In this document: piece by piece, positions 33,975 through 43,474 of the stretch | How the letters are laid out: every line of letters begins with the position of its first letter | How positions within the stretch are numbered: the first letter of the stretch is position 1 | DNA from: Paenibacillus andongensis | GTDB taxonomy: Bacteria; Bacillota; Bacilli; Paenibacillales; NBRC-103111 | NCBI RefSeq assembly: GCF_025369935.1 | Contig: NZ_CP104467.1 | Coordinates: 5,587,001 to 5,651,000 of the forward strand | DNA length: 64,000 nt | Reading direction: 5' to 3' | The notes under the pieces: generated by a model | What the model saw: the letters and a program-made list of their open reading frames with translations, nothing else | Database searches by the model: none | What the model was told of the DNA's origin: nothing | Program-made: the position numbers and the translations under genes

Positions 33975-35597
33975 TTATTTCACAAATGATTTCGTGCGTA
34001 AAATGGCTGTTTGGTGTGCCGCATCCCACTGTACATCCAAGCCAATTTGCTCTGCGAAGAAACGCACCGGCACATACGTACGGTCTTGTTTCACATAAGG
34101 AGAAGCATCCGTCACTTGTTTGACGTCATCTTGTCCCGCTTGCTTAAGCACAACGTTGGTTTCACCAATCGTTAGCTCAACCGTAACATCACCTTTGATA
34201 AGCTGAACGACTGATTTCCCAGCTAACTCGACATATTTGACTTCATAGCCAAATGCTTCACCTATTGCACGAACTGGAACCATTGTACGTCCACCCATAA
34301 TCTCAGGCAATGCATCGAATGAAATCACTTTATCACCATTTACCACTTTAACTTGGTTATCGTTTGCTAGACTTCCCGGCAAGTGGTAAGGAGTTATTCT
34401 ACGAATTTTGTTATTAGAAGAGTCTGCTACCACAATATTACCTTGAGCTGTTACAAGAACATCGCTCGGATTGTAGAACTCAGCTGCTTGTTCCACGCCA
34501 TCCGCTTCACCAGTTTGGACTGTCCCAGCAATTGTTGAAACCTTTCCATTCAGCAAATAACGAATCACATGATTCAGACTATCAGAAATTAAAACTCCAC
34601 CCTCAGAAGTTACTGCAAGTCCTTTAGGGAAGTCAAACTTCGCTTTAAGCGCATCTCCATCTGCAAAGTCTCCACCTGCATATAACTCATTTTTATCATA
34701 GATGGCATGATTGCTTAATTCGGGCGTCGTTCCAGCCACCGTAGTCACAGTCCCTGCTTGGAGGTCAATATAACGAATACGTTGGTTGCCCGTGTCACTT
34801 ACAAACAAATTGCCTTTGCTATCTAAAACCAATCCAGCAGGTTCATTGAACTTCGCTGTAGCTAAGCTGCCATCTTGAAATTCACCAGCGAATGAAGCTT
34901 CACCTGGACGGATTTGAATAGCTCGAGTCGCAGGCGCATTCAAAGTAGAAACACTGCCGTCAACGGCTATTTTACGGATAACATGATTGAGCGAATCCGC
35001 TACATACAGAGTTCCATCTGCAGCTGCCGTAACATCACTTGGGTGATTAAAGCTTGCCTCGGCACCTTTTCCATCCTTACTGCCAGGAACGCCATTTCCA
35101 GCCAACGTGGAAACTTGCCCATTCGTATCCACTTTGCGAATTGCATTATTTGCCGAATCAGCTACATACACATTCCCTTTAGCATCAACAGCTAATCCTG
35201 TCGGCTCATTGAAGAAAGCTTCTGACGATTTCCCATCAACAAGCCCTCCCGTAGGAAAGCCTTGATTATTCTTCGTCACGACAACTTCCGGGCCTGCGAA
35301 AGTGGTTACTTTTCCACCTGAAATTTTACGAATGAGATGATTCCGTGTATCAGCAACAAGAATACTGCCATCCGAAAGTTGAACAACGCTGCCTGGAGCA
35401 CGGAATGCCGCACTTAGCGCATCCCCGTTCTTATCTTCAAAATCGCCGATTCCAGCAAAGGTTGAGACGTCCGATAGGATCTGTCCATTGCTGGATAGCA
35501 GGGCATCCGACGACAATCCTGCCGCCCATGCGGATGAGCCTCCCACTAAGGATGCGGCCACTAGGGATGAAACAAATATATGTTTTAAGGGTCTCAT
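33975..35597 (-). CDS. secreted NHL-repeat protein with C-terminal copper amine oxidase-like N domain
   Basis: Secreted protein of 540 residues. The signal peptide covers residues 1-25, cleaved after AWA. Six or so NHL units form a probable beta-propeller (about 40-400); repeated motifs include NEPTGLAVDAKGNVYVADSANNAIRKV, seen here as shorter variants such as FNHPSDV and DTGNQRIRYID. A stalk-like domain of the copper amine oxidase N1 type follows (about 420-540), with GGRTMVPVRAIGEAFGYEV and QDRTYVPVRFFAEQIGLDV. That domain is common on Paenibacillus surface proteins and is not catalytic. It is the third gene of the operon, 40 bases behind the FecR-domain gene. Confidence 0.87.
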   Translation of the reverse strand: MRPLKHIFVSSLVAASLVGGSSAWAAGLSSDALLSSNGQILSDVSTFAGIGDFEDKNGDALSAAFRAPGSVVQLSDGSILVADTRNHLIRKISGGKVTTFAGPEVVVTKNNQGFPTGGLVDGKSSEAFFNEPTGLAVDAKGNVYVADSANNAIRKVDTNGQVSTLAGNGVPGSKDGKGAEASFNHPSDVTAAADGTLYVADSLNHVIRKIAVDGSVSTLNAPATRAIQIRPGEASFAGEFQDGSLATAKFNEPAGLVLDSKGNLFVSDTGNQRIRYIDLQAGTVTTVAGTTPELSNHAIYDKNELYAGGDFADGDALKAKFDFPKGLAVTSEGGVLISDSLNHVIRYLLNGKVSTIAGTVQTGEADGVEQAAEFYNPSDVLVTAQGNIVVADSSNNKIRRITPYHLPGSLANDNQVKVVNGDKVISFDALPEIMGGRTMVPVRAIGEAFGYEVKYVELAGKSVVQLIKGDVTVELTIGETNVVLKQAGQDDVKQVTDASPYVKQDRTYVPVRFFAEQIGLDVQWDAAHQTAILRTKSFVK

Positions 35598-35637
35598 TGG
35601 TTTCTCCTTTTGGTGTCTTAAAATAATTAATATTTAA

Positions 35638-37425
35638 TCATTGGAGCAAAGTGACAGTTGTCTCAGGTTTCACAGGAATTTCTACTTTCTGAACGTCTAC
35701 ACCATTTTTATGAACAATGACGATTTTTTCGACTTTTATTGTATATGTTGCAGGGGATATGGCCGAAACTTCAGTTGTCCCAACCGAATGACCATAAAAC
35801 GGAATTGTTACTAACTTTTTAGCTCCATTTTTCACTTCAACGTTATTTGAATTTGGGCCAAAATTTGTCACTGCATACACAAGCTCTTTCTGTAAACCAT
35901 TCGAATATTCTTTAATATGATCTGCACTATTGCTTTGGCTAAAAATATCCGAATTACTTACCCATGGGTGGTCCCCATTAACATTAAGATAAATATTGGA
36001 ACCATAGGATAAGTGCAATTCTACACCATAGATTGTATTGTTGCCGACAAAGTCACTCAGATTAATATTTAAATTGAATTCACCAAAACTATTAACAGAG
36101 CCAGGCGCAAGGCTAATACTTGGTGTTAGTACGGGATCTGCCCCACCTGAATTCCCCGGATTTTCTCCAGGATTTGGAGCTGGAGTTTTCGTCCCATCCT
36201 GTTCTTTCAATCTCGCCTCAGCCTCTGCTTTAGCCTTCTCTTCTGCTGCTTTCTTCTCTTCATAAATCTTTTTCTCTTTTTCTTCCTTAACTTTAAGCGC
36301 AGCAGCCAGCTTATTTTTGAGCTCTTCTTGCTTCTTCGCTTCTTCAAGTTCCTTTTTGAGCTTATCATCTATAAGATTTTGAAGTTTCTCTTTCTTTATC
36401 TTTTCTTTTTCTGCATCGACACCCGCAGTTTTATCAAAATCTTTAACATTGTTTAAATCTAATTTCTTTTCTTGTTTATCGATTTTTGCATTTGCTTGTT
36501 CAATGATTTTATTCAAAGACTCTTTATCAACCTTATTTTCCGCGAGAGCCTGCTTGGCAATATTTCCAATCAAGTTATCTAAGTTTTGTTTCACTTTATC
36601 TAATTCAGCTTGATTCTTCACTGATAAAGAAGTCTTATCATCTACGAGTTTACCATCTTCGATTTCTTTCTTTTTCTTAGCAATAAACTCTTCATTTTCT
36701 TTATCAATTTCAGCTTTGTTCAGGATAATCTCTTTAATGATTTCAGGCGATGCATTCTTAATAAAATCATTTAAATCAAGGAAATCTACTTTAAGGGACA
36801 TATCATCCGTTTCATCCCTAGAATCCAAAGAAATTTGTTGAGTCGGATACAAGTATGTAATAGAAGACGTTTGAGTGGAGTCAGCTTCATTTGTCACTGT
36901 TGTTGCGGAGACTTTCCCTGCCCCAACCGCCATTTTAATTGCACCTGTTTTCGGATCTACGGTAACGAAGAACTGCGTTCCACGAACACCCATAACAGCT
37001 GTTGGCGTCTCAACTTCAAATTCATCATCTGATCCAGCTAAAGACTTCACCTTCACCCATAAGGAACCGGCCCATACTTTAAGCTTGGATTTCTTATTTC
37101 CATCTGAGGTATTTAGGTCTGACACGTTAACCTCAGCATTTTCGCCTAATGTGACGTCTGCATCCCCATTGCTCAAATTAAGCTTGACAGATGAGCTAGC
37201 TCCTGTGTAAACCGTATCGCCTTGATTTAAACTCATACTTTCATAGGCATCGTACGATTTGGAGCCTCCGCCTTTCTTGATTGTTACATCACCGGTTAAT
37301 GCCGCAATGACAGCTACCCGAACGGTTTTTGCGTCAACAGGTTTTACAAGCAGCGCTGAGACCAAACTAAACACTAAACAAAAACTTAAAAATAAGGACA
37401 CGAATGATTTCTTAGTTACTCCCAC
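35638..37425 (-). CDS. secreted FecR-domain protein with coiled coil and cohesin-like C-terminus
   Basis: Product of 595 residues. Signal peptide at about 1-32, cleaved after VDA. A FecR domain lies at about 40-170 and includes LNQGDTVYTGASSSVKL and ETPTAVMGVRGTQFFV. A Lys/Glu-rich coiled coil spans about 225-415, then a Pro/Gly linker, and a cohesin- or Big-like beta domain at about 440-595. FecR domains in Gram-positive and cyanobacterial surface proteins are often linked with CHASE2 cyclases. The ATG at 37449 has no ribosome binding site; GGGGAGG lies eight bases before the GTG at 37425. It follows the cyclase gene by 27 bases. Confidence 0.85.
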   Translation of the reverse strand: MGVTKKSFVSLFLSFCLVFSLVSALLVKPVDAKTVRVAVIAALTGDVTIKKGGGSKSYDAYESMSLNQGDTVYTGASSSVKLNLSNGDADVTLGENAEVNVSDLNTSDGNKKSKLKVWAGSLWVKVKSLAGSDDEFEVETPTAVMGVRGTQFFVTVDPKTGAIKMAVGAGKVSATTVTNEADSTQTSSITYLYPTQQISLDSRDETDDMSLKVDFLDLNDFIKNASPEIIKEIILNKAEIDKENEEFIAKKKKEIEDGKLVDDKTSLSVKNQAELDKVKQNLDNLIGNIAKQALAENKVDKESLNKIIEQANAKIDKQEKKLDLNNVKDFDKTAGVDAEKEKIKKEKLQNLIDDKLKKELEEAKKQEELKNKLAAALKVKEEKEKKIYEEKKAAEEKAKAEAEARLKEQDGTKTPAPNPGENPGNSGGADPVLTPSISLAPGSVNSFGEFNLNINLSDFVGNNTIYGVELHLSYGSNIYLNVNGDHPWVSNSDIFSQSNSADHIKEYSNGLQKELVYAVTNFGPNSNNVEVKNGAKKLVTIPFYGHSVGTTEVSAISPATYTIKVEKIVIVHKNGVDVQKVEIPVKPETTVTLLQ

Positions 37426-37452
37426 ACTGAATTCCTCCCCAGCATTCATTTA

Positions 37453-39300
37453 TTAGAGATTCCCGATAACCTCATATACGGCCACGGGCTTTTCTTTTCC
37501 TTTTACTTTAATTTCACCGATGGATTCTATCTCAAAAAGGTCTTTGACCCTCTCATAGGTCTGTTCGCTGATTAGAATTTGACCTGGTTTCGCGTTCGCT
37601 TCTAACCGAGCTGACAAGTTAACCGTATCTCCGATAGCCGTATAATCAAGCCTTAGATCTTCGGAACCAATGTTTCCAACAACCGCAGGTCCACTGTTAA
37701 TACCCAGACCGAACTTCACTCCGATTCCATACTTTTCAATCAGTCTCTGCTCAAGAATAGTAGCCTGCGACTTCATCTCAATCGCTGCTCGCACGGCCAT
37801 CTCCGGGTGATTGTCATATTCAATCGGAGCACCGAACATCGCCATGACACCATCACCAATAAACTTGTCTAGCGTCCCGTTAAACTTGAAAATAGCTTTC
37901 GTGCATACATCCAGATACTCATTCAATACTTGAATCACTTGCTCTGGCTCTAGTCGCTCCGACATGGGGGTAAACCCACGAATATCTACGAAAATAAGAG
38001 AAATATCTTTACGGCTTCCGCCAAGCTTAACATCTTCACCTGACTGCAGCAGCTCGTCTACTACCGTTTTGGAAACGAACCTTCCGAAGATACCGGTTAC
38101 GCGGTTGCGCTCCTTCCGCTCTTCCAAGTAATGGCTCACCAGTGACCAAATATAGATCATAACTAGAGCAAATTGCGGATACACAAGTGGGGCAAAAGTT
38201 GATCCAGCAATGTAGAAGGTCAACCACACGCCACCATAGATCACGAACATTCCTATAAAAATAAATAGGGCTGTTTTGCCTTTATATCTATGAAATAAGA
38301 AAATAGCCAGCAAAGAAATTAGTAAGATAATACCTATACCAAAAGGCTTTCTTGTATCTTTATAAAATTTGCTTTCTAATAGTGTTTGAATCATATTCGC
38401 ATGTATTTCGATCCCAAACATCTTAACAGAGCTGATCGGTGTTGGATATTCATCCTGCATGGCCGTTACGAACGGTCCTACCAGAACAACGCTGCCTTGC
38501 AAAGGTAAAGGATTTTTACTATTCAAAACATCAATGAAAGAGAGTGATTCATAGCCTGTTGTTGCATCTACTTTCTGCCTAGGCAGCGTGAAGAATTCTG
38601 TCGTAACTTGATTTCTTTCGTTCGTTGGCATTACGATATTGCCGCGCTTCCATTGTCCAGTCGCTTCATCTCGCTTCACTTTGTCCTTATCATCCAGAAC
38701 TAGGTTCGCTAGCGCAACACTGAACGCAGGTATGTATGCTCCATTCTCATCCGGCAGCCCAACTGGCAGCTTCCGAGCCTTACCATCCTTATCGACAAAC
38801 ACATTAATATGTGCCATTTGCTGTCTACTGGTTGTTAATGTTGGAGTGGGGTAGTCGATTTTCTCAGGCACAAGTTCGCCTGCTTGCTCTTGTTTGGAGG
38901 GATAGTTGATTTGGACGGGCATAATGACATTATGATACTTGGCCAAAACGTCAGCCAATGCTTTATCGTCCGCGGGGTTTTTCGAAGGTTCAGCTAACAC
39001 AACGTCTATACCAATTGCCGCTGCGCCTGACTGCTCTAGCTTCTCTATCAATTGCGCGTAGGTAGTTCGATCCCATGGAAACTTTCCGATAGCTTTAAGT
39101 GACTTCTCATCAATCTTCACAATTTTGATGCGATCATCCGGCTGACGTTCATCAACAGATTTAGCTTTTCGCAAAACATCTTGGAGGGGACCTTCAACAA
39201 AATAAAACAAGCCGCTAGAGTTAACCGTGTAGAAATATGTCGAAAATAACATCAACACAAGTCCTACTACTAAAGTTTGAATCCATTTCTTCTTACCCAT
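37453..39300 (-). CDS. CHASE2-domain class III adenylate cyclase
   Basis: Membrane sensor of 615 residues that should make cAMP. After an N-terminal membrane segment (6-27) comes a large extracellular CHASE2 domain (about 35-310, with IDEKSLKAIGKFPWDR and GIDVVLAEPS), three membrane segments (about 318-400) and a class III cyclase domain (about 425-600). Metal-binding Asp residues are in FVDIRGFTPMSE and FIGDGVMAMFG; the adenine-selecting Lys is in LDKFIGDG and the Asp in RLDYTAIGD, so adenylate rather than guanylate is predicted. The ATG at 39300 follows GGGAGGAT. First gene of an operon with the FecR and NHL genes. Confidence 0.92.
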   Translation of the reverse strand: MGKKKWIQTLVVGLVLMLFSTYFYTVNSSGLFYFVEGPLQDVLRKAKSVDERQPDDRIKIVKIDEKSLKAIGKFPWDRTTYAQLIEKLEQSGAAAIGIDVVLAEPSKNPADDKALADVLAKYHNVIMPVQINYPSKQEQAGELVPEKIDYPTPTLTTSRQQMAHINVFVDKDGKARKLPVGLPDENGAYIPAFSVALANLVLDDKDKVKRDEATGQWKRGNIVMPTNERNQVTTEFFTLPRQKVDATTGYESLSFIDVLNSKNPLPLQGSVVLVGPFVTAMQDEYPTPISSVKMFGIEIHANMIQTLLESKFYKDTRKPFGIGIILLISLLAIFLFHRYKGKTALFIFIGMFVIYGGVWLTFYIAGSTFAPLVYPQFALVMIYIWSLVSHYLEERKERNRVTGIFGRFVSKTVVDELLQSGEDVKLGGSRKDISLIFVDIRGFTPMSERLEPEQVIQVLNEYLDVCTKAIFKFNGTLDKFIGDGVMAMFGAPIEYDNHPEMAVRAAIEMKSQATILEQRLIEKYGIGVKFGLGINSGPAVVGNIGSEDLRLDYTAIGDTVNLSARLEANAKPGQILISEQTYERVKDLFEIESIGEIKVKGKEKPVAVYEVIGNL

Positions 39301-39387
39301 AAGATCCTCCCAATGTTTACTAGCTTCATTGTAAGATGGCACGTAGAAAATGGCAATAAATAGTTACAAGTAAATACAATTTGTATC

Positions 39388-39429
39388 AAAAAAAGAGCCC
39401 AATTCCTTTACAGGAACTGAGCTCTTTCG
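39388..39429 (-). terminator. terminator after ferredoxin
   Basis: On the minus strand AAAGAGCTCAGTTCCT pairs with AGGAATTGGGCTCTTT around a TGTAA loop; seven T follow. Confidence 0.9.
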
Positions 39430-39470
39430 ACATTCTGCGAATCACTTCACAGAATTATGTTTTAAACTTT

Positions 39471-39704
39471 TTAGCTAAAAGGTGTATCCGCTACTTTAAT
39501 GGAATCCGTTGGGCAGCCATCTTGTGCATCCTGTAGATCATCAAAAAGATCTTCTGGGATTTCAGTTACCCCTTTGTTGCCATCTCCATCAAAAATTACT
39601 TCAGCCAAACCTTCATCATCGTAATCATAGATGTCTGGAGCTGTAGCTCCGCATGCGCCGCAAGCGATGCAAGTATCTTTATCAACAAATGTATACTTTG
39701 CCAT
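39471..39704 (-). CDS. fer: ferredoxin, single [4Fe-4S]
   Basis: Small acidic electron carrier of 77 residues. Cysteines 12, 15 and 18 (CIACGAC) and Cys64 followed by Pro (GCP) are the four cluster ligands, as in the Bacillus Fer type with one [4Fe-4S] cluster. Ribosome binding site GAGGAGGAG precedes the ATG. It stands alone with its own terminator. It can be the iron-rich counterpart of the Fur-controlled flavodoxin at 16 kb (inference). Confidence 0.95.
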   Translation of the reverse strand: MAKYTFVDKDTCIACGACGATAPDIYDYDDEGLAEVIFDGDGNKGVTEIPEDLFDDLQDAQDGCPTDSIKVADTPFS

Positions 39705-39778
39705 AATTTCTAACTCCTCCTCAAATTATCCTCAATGTAAAATATAATATAAATACGGACAAAGTTCAAACCTTAAAA

Positions 39779-40276
39779 TTAATTAGTCTCAAAGTATTGT
39801 TCAATAAAGTCAGCTATTCCAGGGATATTGTTCAATTCAAAGGAAGGAACTGTCAAATCAAAGTTAAAATCGTCCATATCTGTTGCAAAAGCAATCGGCC
39901 TAGGCTCAAGAACCTGAATAATTTCACTTTGCTCTATCGTACGGAAAACAGCAATCTTTGGATGCTTTTCCTTCTTGAAGCCTTCGATAAAAACATAGTC
40001 TAAATGCGCATAAGCACTTACCTGTTCTTCTAGGCTTGGATTCCGCTTCCTCTCGAACTTATGAATCCCATCTGGAGATAGGGTTACAACTGCTTCTGCA
40101 CCCGACTCTACAAAAGTCGTGGAGTCCGCCCCCGCTGCTTCTTTATAATGTCCATGCGCATCATGTTTCATTACTGCAATCCGATGGCCGCGCTGCTTCA
40201 TCTCTACGATTAGTTTAGCTACTAACGTCGTTTTTCCGCTGTTCGAATAACCGGCAAAGCCAATACAATGAGCCAT
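39779..40276 (-). CDS. mobB: molybdopterin-guanine dinucleotide biosynthesis protein MobB
   Basis: GTP-binding protein of 165 residues that assists MobA in forming the molybdenum cofactor dinucleotide. Walker A is GYSNSGKTT at residues 9-17; DYVFIEGFKKEKHPKI near residue 93 is the other conserved block. It begins seven bases after the dinB stop on the same strand. No other moa or mob gene is in the window, so pairing with dinB is probably just shared transcription. Confidence 0.92.
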   Translation of the reverse strand: MAHCIGFAGYSNSGKTTLVAKLIVEMKQRGHRIAVMKHDAHGHYKEAAGADSTTFVESGAEAVVTLSPDGIHKFERKRNPSLEEQVSAYAHLDYVFIEGFKKEKHPKIAVFRTIEQSEIIQVLEPRPIAFATDMDDFNFDLTVPSFELNNIPGIADFIEQYFETN

Positions 40277-40282
40277 CTATCG

Positions 40283-41584
40283 TCACTTCTCCTCTTCTTT
40301 GTGAAGGGGATTGTTCCTCAAATGGTCCATTTGCAGGGACGTCCCTCTTGTTTTATGATTTCTAATCATGGTTGAAGGATTATCGCCCATCATTCCTGCC
40401 GTTAGAATCGCATTTTCCCCAAATTTATCACGTATTCCGTCCATAATGCGGTTCAAATTTTCTCGTTTAGGCTGCTTTTCATAATCGAATAAATCTAACT
40501 GAACGAACGTTTCTTCCTTCACCGTTAGATTCTGCAGCGTAATCCCAAGCAGCCGAACAGGATTGCCTTCCTCCCATTGGGTATCATATAACTCGCACGA
40601 GGTTCGAAATATGTCGTCCATATGCTCGGTTGGCGTAGGCAAGGTTACGGATCGCGTAATCGTCCTCATCTCCGGATCACGAATCGTGATTTGGATCGTA
40701 GAGGCCATCAACTCCTGCTTTCGAAGCCTTCTTGCTACTTGATCCGCCAGATTTAAAAAAACGCGGTGAATTTCTTTGGTATCGGTAAAATCCTTCGGCA
40801 GCGTCGTCGTATGCCCAATTGACTTGCTCTGTTCCTGTTCAGGGTTTACCAGAGAATGATCAATCCCATTAGCCGAACGCTTCAGATGTGCTCCTAAGAT
40901 ACCAAAGTGTTTACTTAGCAGCAACTCGTCCCCTACTGCTAGTTGGCCAAGCGTATGGATGCCAAGCCTCGTCAGCTTATCCGCCGTCTTTTTGCCAATC
41001 CCATATAAATAATTGCACGGTTTGTCCCACAATACAGTAGGTACATCCCGTAGACGAAGTACAGATATCCCGTTCGGCTTCTTCATATCAGAGCCCATCT
41101 TGGCAAGCAGCTTATTCGGTGCAACGCCAATTGAACAAGGCAGCTTCAGTTCCTTCATAATCTTTTGCTGAATGTTATTCGCGATCTCGAGTGGGGTTCC
41201 AAATTGCTTGGACCCTGTAATATCAACGAAGCACTCGTCGATTGACATGGATTCCACCATAGGTGAATAACTATAAGCAATCTGCATAAAACGTCTTGAG
41301 AAGCTGCGATATAGATCGAAATCAGGCCTTATCAGTATCAAATCCGGGCATAATTTCATCGCCTGCCTAACTTGCATGCCTGTCTTGATCCCTACAGCGC
41401 GCGCAGCATAAGATGAAGTAACAATAATCCCTTTACGAAGCTCAACACTACCAGCAACAGCCAGAGGCTTTCCTTTATATAATTCAGGCTCAACAGCCTC
41501 ATGAACAGAACAATAGAAGGCATTCATATCTATATGCAAAATGACTCTACCTTGCTTGGGATAATGATGCTGAGTTGTCACCAT
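40283..41584 (-). CDS. dinB: DNA polymerase IV (Y family)
   Basis: Translesion polymerase of 433 residues. Catalytic carboxylates are Asp19 in HIDMNAFY and Asp116-Glu117 in SIDECFVD. Thumb helix-hairpin-helix motifs (YLYGIGKKTADKL) and a little-finger domain follow. The sliding-clamp motif QLDLFD lies at about residue 367, ahead of a tail of some 60 residues rather than at the very C-terminus. GGGAGGG precedes the ATG. I saw no clear LexA box in front of it. Confidence 0.94.
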   Translation of the reverse strand: MVTTQHHYPKQGRVILHIDMNAFYCSVHEAVEPELYKGKPLAVAGSVELRKGIIVTSSYAARAVGIKTGMQVRQAMKLCPDLILIRPDFDLYRSFSRRFMQIAYSYSPMVESMSIDECFVDITGSKQFGTPLEIANNIQQKIMKELKLPCSIGVAPNKLLAKMGSDMKKPNGISVLRLRDVPTVLWDKPCNYLYGIGKKTADKLTRLGIHTLGQLAVGDELLLSKHFGILGAHLKRSANGIDHSLVNPEQEQSKSIGHTTTLPKDFTDTKEIHRVFLNLADQVARRLRKQELMASTIQITIRDPEMRTITRSVTLPTPTEHMDDIFRTSCELYDTQWEEGNPVRLLGITLQNLTVKEETFVQLDLFDYEKQPKRENLNRIMDGIRDKFGENAILTAGMMGDNPSTMIRNHKTRGTSLQMDHLRNNPLHKEEEK

Positions 41585-41699
41585 TTATATTCCCTCCCAT
41601 TGATAAACAACCAACTATTAGAGCCATTTTCAGCATACAAAAAATTATTCTTTCAAGCAAACGTATTTTTACGTTATGATGTCTTTACCCATACTATTA

Positions 41700-41708
41700 T
41701 GGTATAAT
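41700..41708 (+). promoter_or_regulatory. extended -10 promoter for cimA
   Basis: TGGTATAAT gives a perfect -10 with the TGn extension; the -35 region is poor. Start near 41715. The remaining 80-base leader shows no T-box features. Confidence 0.6.
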
Positions 41709-41798
41709 CGTAAATTATACATTAGCGCTTTAAAGCAAGCACAAGCACCTACACATCAAGCACCGAAGTCACTTTGCTAGCTTTTGAAGGAGGAACCT

Positions 41799-43418
41799 AT
41801 GCCAACATCAGTCAAAATCTTCGACACCACATTACGGGACGGTACGCAAGGAGAAGGCATCAGCTTATCCGTCGAGGATAAAATTAAAATTGCCCGCAAG
41901 CTCGATGAGCTTGGGGTTCACTATATTGAAGGCGGATGGCCGGGCAGCAACAGCAAGGATATTGAATTCTTTGAACGCGCTCGCGAAATGAAGTTCACCA
42001 ATGCGAAGATTACAGCATTCGGAAGCACACGTCGTAAAGATTCCATAGCTGCGGATGATATTAATCTGAACAGACTCGTGGAATCAGGCGCTCAGGTAGC
42101 AACCATCTTCGGTAAATCTTGGGACTTCCATGTAACTACGGCCATTCAAACTACACTTGAAGAAAATCTTGCCATGATCTATGACTCCGTTCTTTATTTA
42201 AAAACCTGCGGTCTTGAAGTCATCTATGATGCCGAGCATTTCTTCGATGGTTATAAGAATAATCCCGAATACGCCTTGCAAACAATCAAAAAAGCACAGG
42301 ATGCCGGAGCTGATTGGATTGTCCTTTGTGACACAAACGGCGGCTCCTTACCTGGAGAAATAACTGCCATTGTCACTACTGTTAAACAAACTGTCACCAC
42401 CCCTGTTGGCATTCACGCTCATAATGATTGTGAATTAGGCGTGGCAAACAGCCTTGCTGCTGTACAAGCAGGAGCAGGACAAGTTCAAGGAACCATCAAC
42501 GGCTATGGTGAACGCTGCGGTAACGCTAACCTCAGCTCCATTATCCCTAACCTTCAGTTGAAGCTTGGCTATTCGGTTATTTCCGAGGAGCAGCTGAAAT
42601 CGTTAACGCCTGTTTCGAGATACATTAGCGAGATCGCCAACATGCATATGCCTATTAATCAGCCTTATGTCGGGAATGCAGCATTTGCGCACAAAGGCGG
42701 TATTCACGTTTCAGCCATTCTCAAGGATGCTAGTACGTATGAGCATACGAAGCCAGAACTTGTCGGCAATAAACAGCGTGTTCTTGTTTCAGAACTTGCA
42801 GGGCAAAGCAATGTGCTTGTGAAAGCCCAAGAACTGAACCTTGACTTCAATAGAGAACATCAAAAAACCAAAGAAGTCATCGAAAAAATTAAAGATCTCG
42901 AGCATCAAGGCTATCAATTCGAAGGTGCCGATGCCACACTTGAGCTATTGCTGCGCGAAGCTTTCGAAGGTCTAGAAGAGATTTTCACATTAGAATCATT
43001 CAAAATGCTCGTTGAGAAGTCCGCAAATCAATCGGTTGTTTCTGAAGCCATTGTTAAAGTGAAGGTTCATGGGGAAACGATCTACACCGCGGCAGAAGGC
43101 AATGGTCCCGTAAATGCACTTGATAACGCCTTACGTAAAGCACTGATCCAATATTACCCTGACATTAAGAACGTACATCTCTCCGACTATAAGGTACGTG
43201 TCCTTGACATTAAAGGCGCAACTGCCGGTAAGGTTCGCGTTCTAATGGAATCGACTGATTTCAACACAACATGGAACACGCTTGGTGTGTCCAGTAACAT
43301 TATTGAAGCCAGTTGGTATGCACTCGTAGATAGTTTGCGCTATGCATTAATCGGAAGAAAACGCGTAGAACCAGCAAACAAAGATCAACAAGAGCGCCTA
43401 GGTTTAGTAAACCATTAA
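41799..43418 (+). CDS. cimA: (R)-citramalate synthase
   Basis: Condenses pyruvate with acetyl-CoA, giving a threonine-independent route to isoleucine. The 539-residue protein has an HMGL-like TIM barrel with FDTTLRDGTQGEG near residue 10, GIHAHNDCELGVANS (metal-binding HxH near 204-206) and NGYGERCGNANL. A LeuA-type allosteric dimer domain fills about 390-520. The overall pattern with KSWDFHV matches CimA rather than LeuA or homocitrate synthase. A TTG at 41784 lies within the AAGGAGG site, so the ATG at 41799 is the start. It stands as a single gene with promoter and terminator. Confidence 0.9.
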   Translation: MPTSVKIFDTTLRDGTQGEGISLSVEDKIKIARKLDELGVHYIEGGWPGSNSKDIEFFERAREMKFTNAKITAFGSTRRKDSIAADDINLNRLVESGAQVATIFGKSWDFHVTTAIQTTLEENLAMIYDSVLYLKTCGLEVIYDAEHFFDGYKNNPEYALQTIKKAQDAGADWIVLCDTNGGSLPGEITAIVTTVKQTVTTPVGIHAHNDCELGVANSLAAVQAGAGQVQGTINGYGERCGNANLSSIIPNLQLKLGYSVISEEQLKSLTPVSRYISEIANMHMPINQPYVGNAAFAHKGGIHVSAILKDASTYEHTKPELVGNKQRVLVSELAGQSNVLVKAQELNLDFNREHQKTKEVIEKIKDLEHQGYQFEGADATLELLLREAFEGLEEIFTLESFKMLVEKSANQSVVSEAIVKVKVHGETIYTAAEGNGPVNALDNALRKALIQYYPDIKNVHLSDYKVRVLDIKGATAGKVRVLMESTDFNTTWNTLGVSSNIIEASWYALVDSLRYALIGRKRVEPANKDQQERLGLVNH

Positions 43419-43423
43419 TAAAT

Positions 43424-43474
43424 AAGAAAAGCTGCAAAGATACGCCAACCATCGGCGCTCTCTTGCAGCTTTTT
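43424..43474. terminator. bidirectional terminator
   Basis: AAAAGCTGCAA and TTGCAGCTTTTT arms with an irregular inner stem; it ends cimA and touches the last base of the ResA-like gene. Confidence 0.8.

Noticed and set aside
41585..41798. T-box leader for cimA
   Set aside because: The transcript leader from the likely promoter is about 80 bases, too short, and no T-box sequence or terminator is present.
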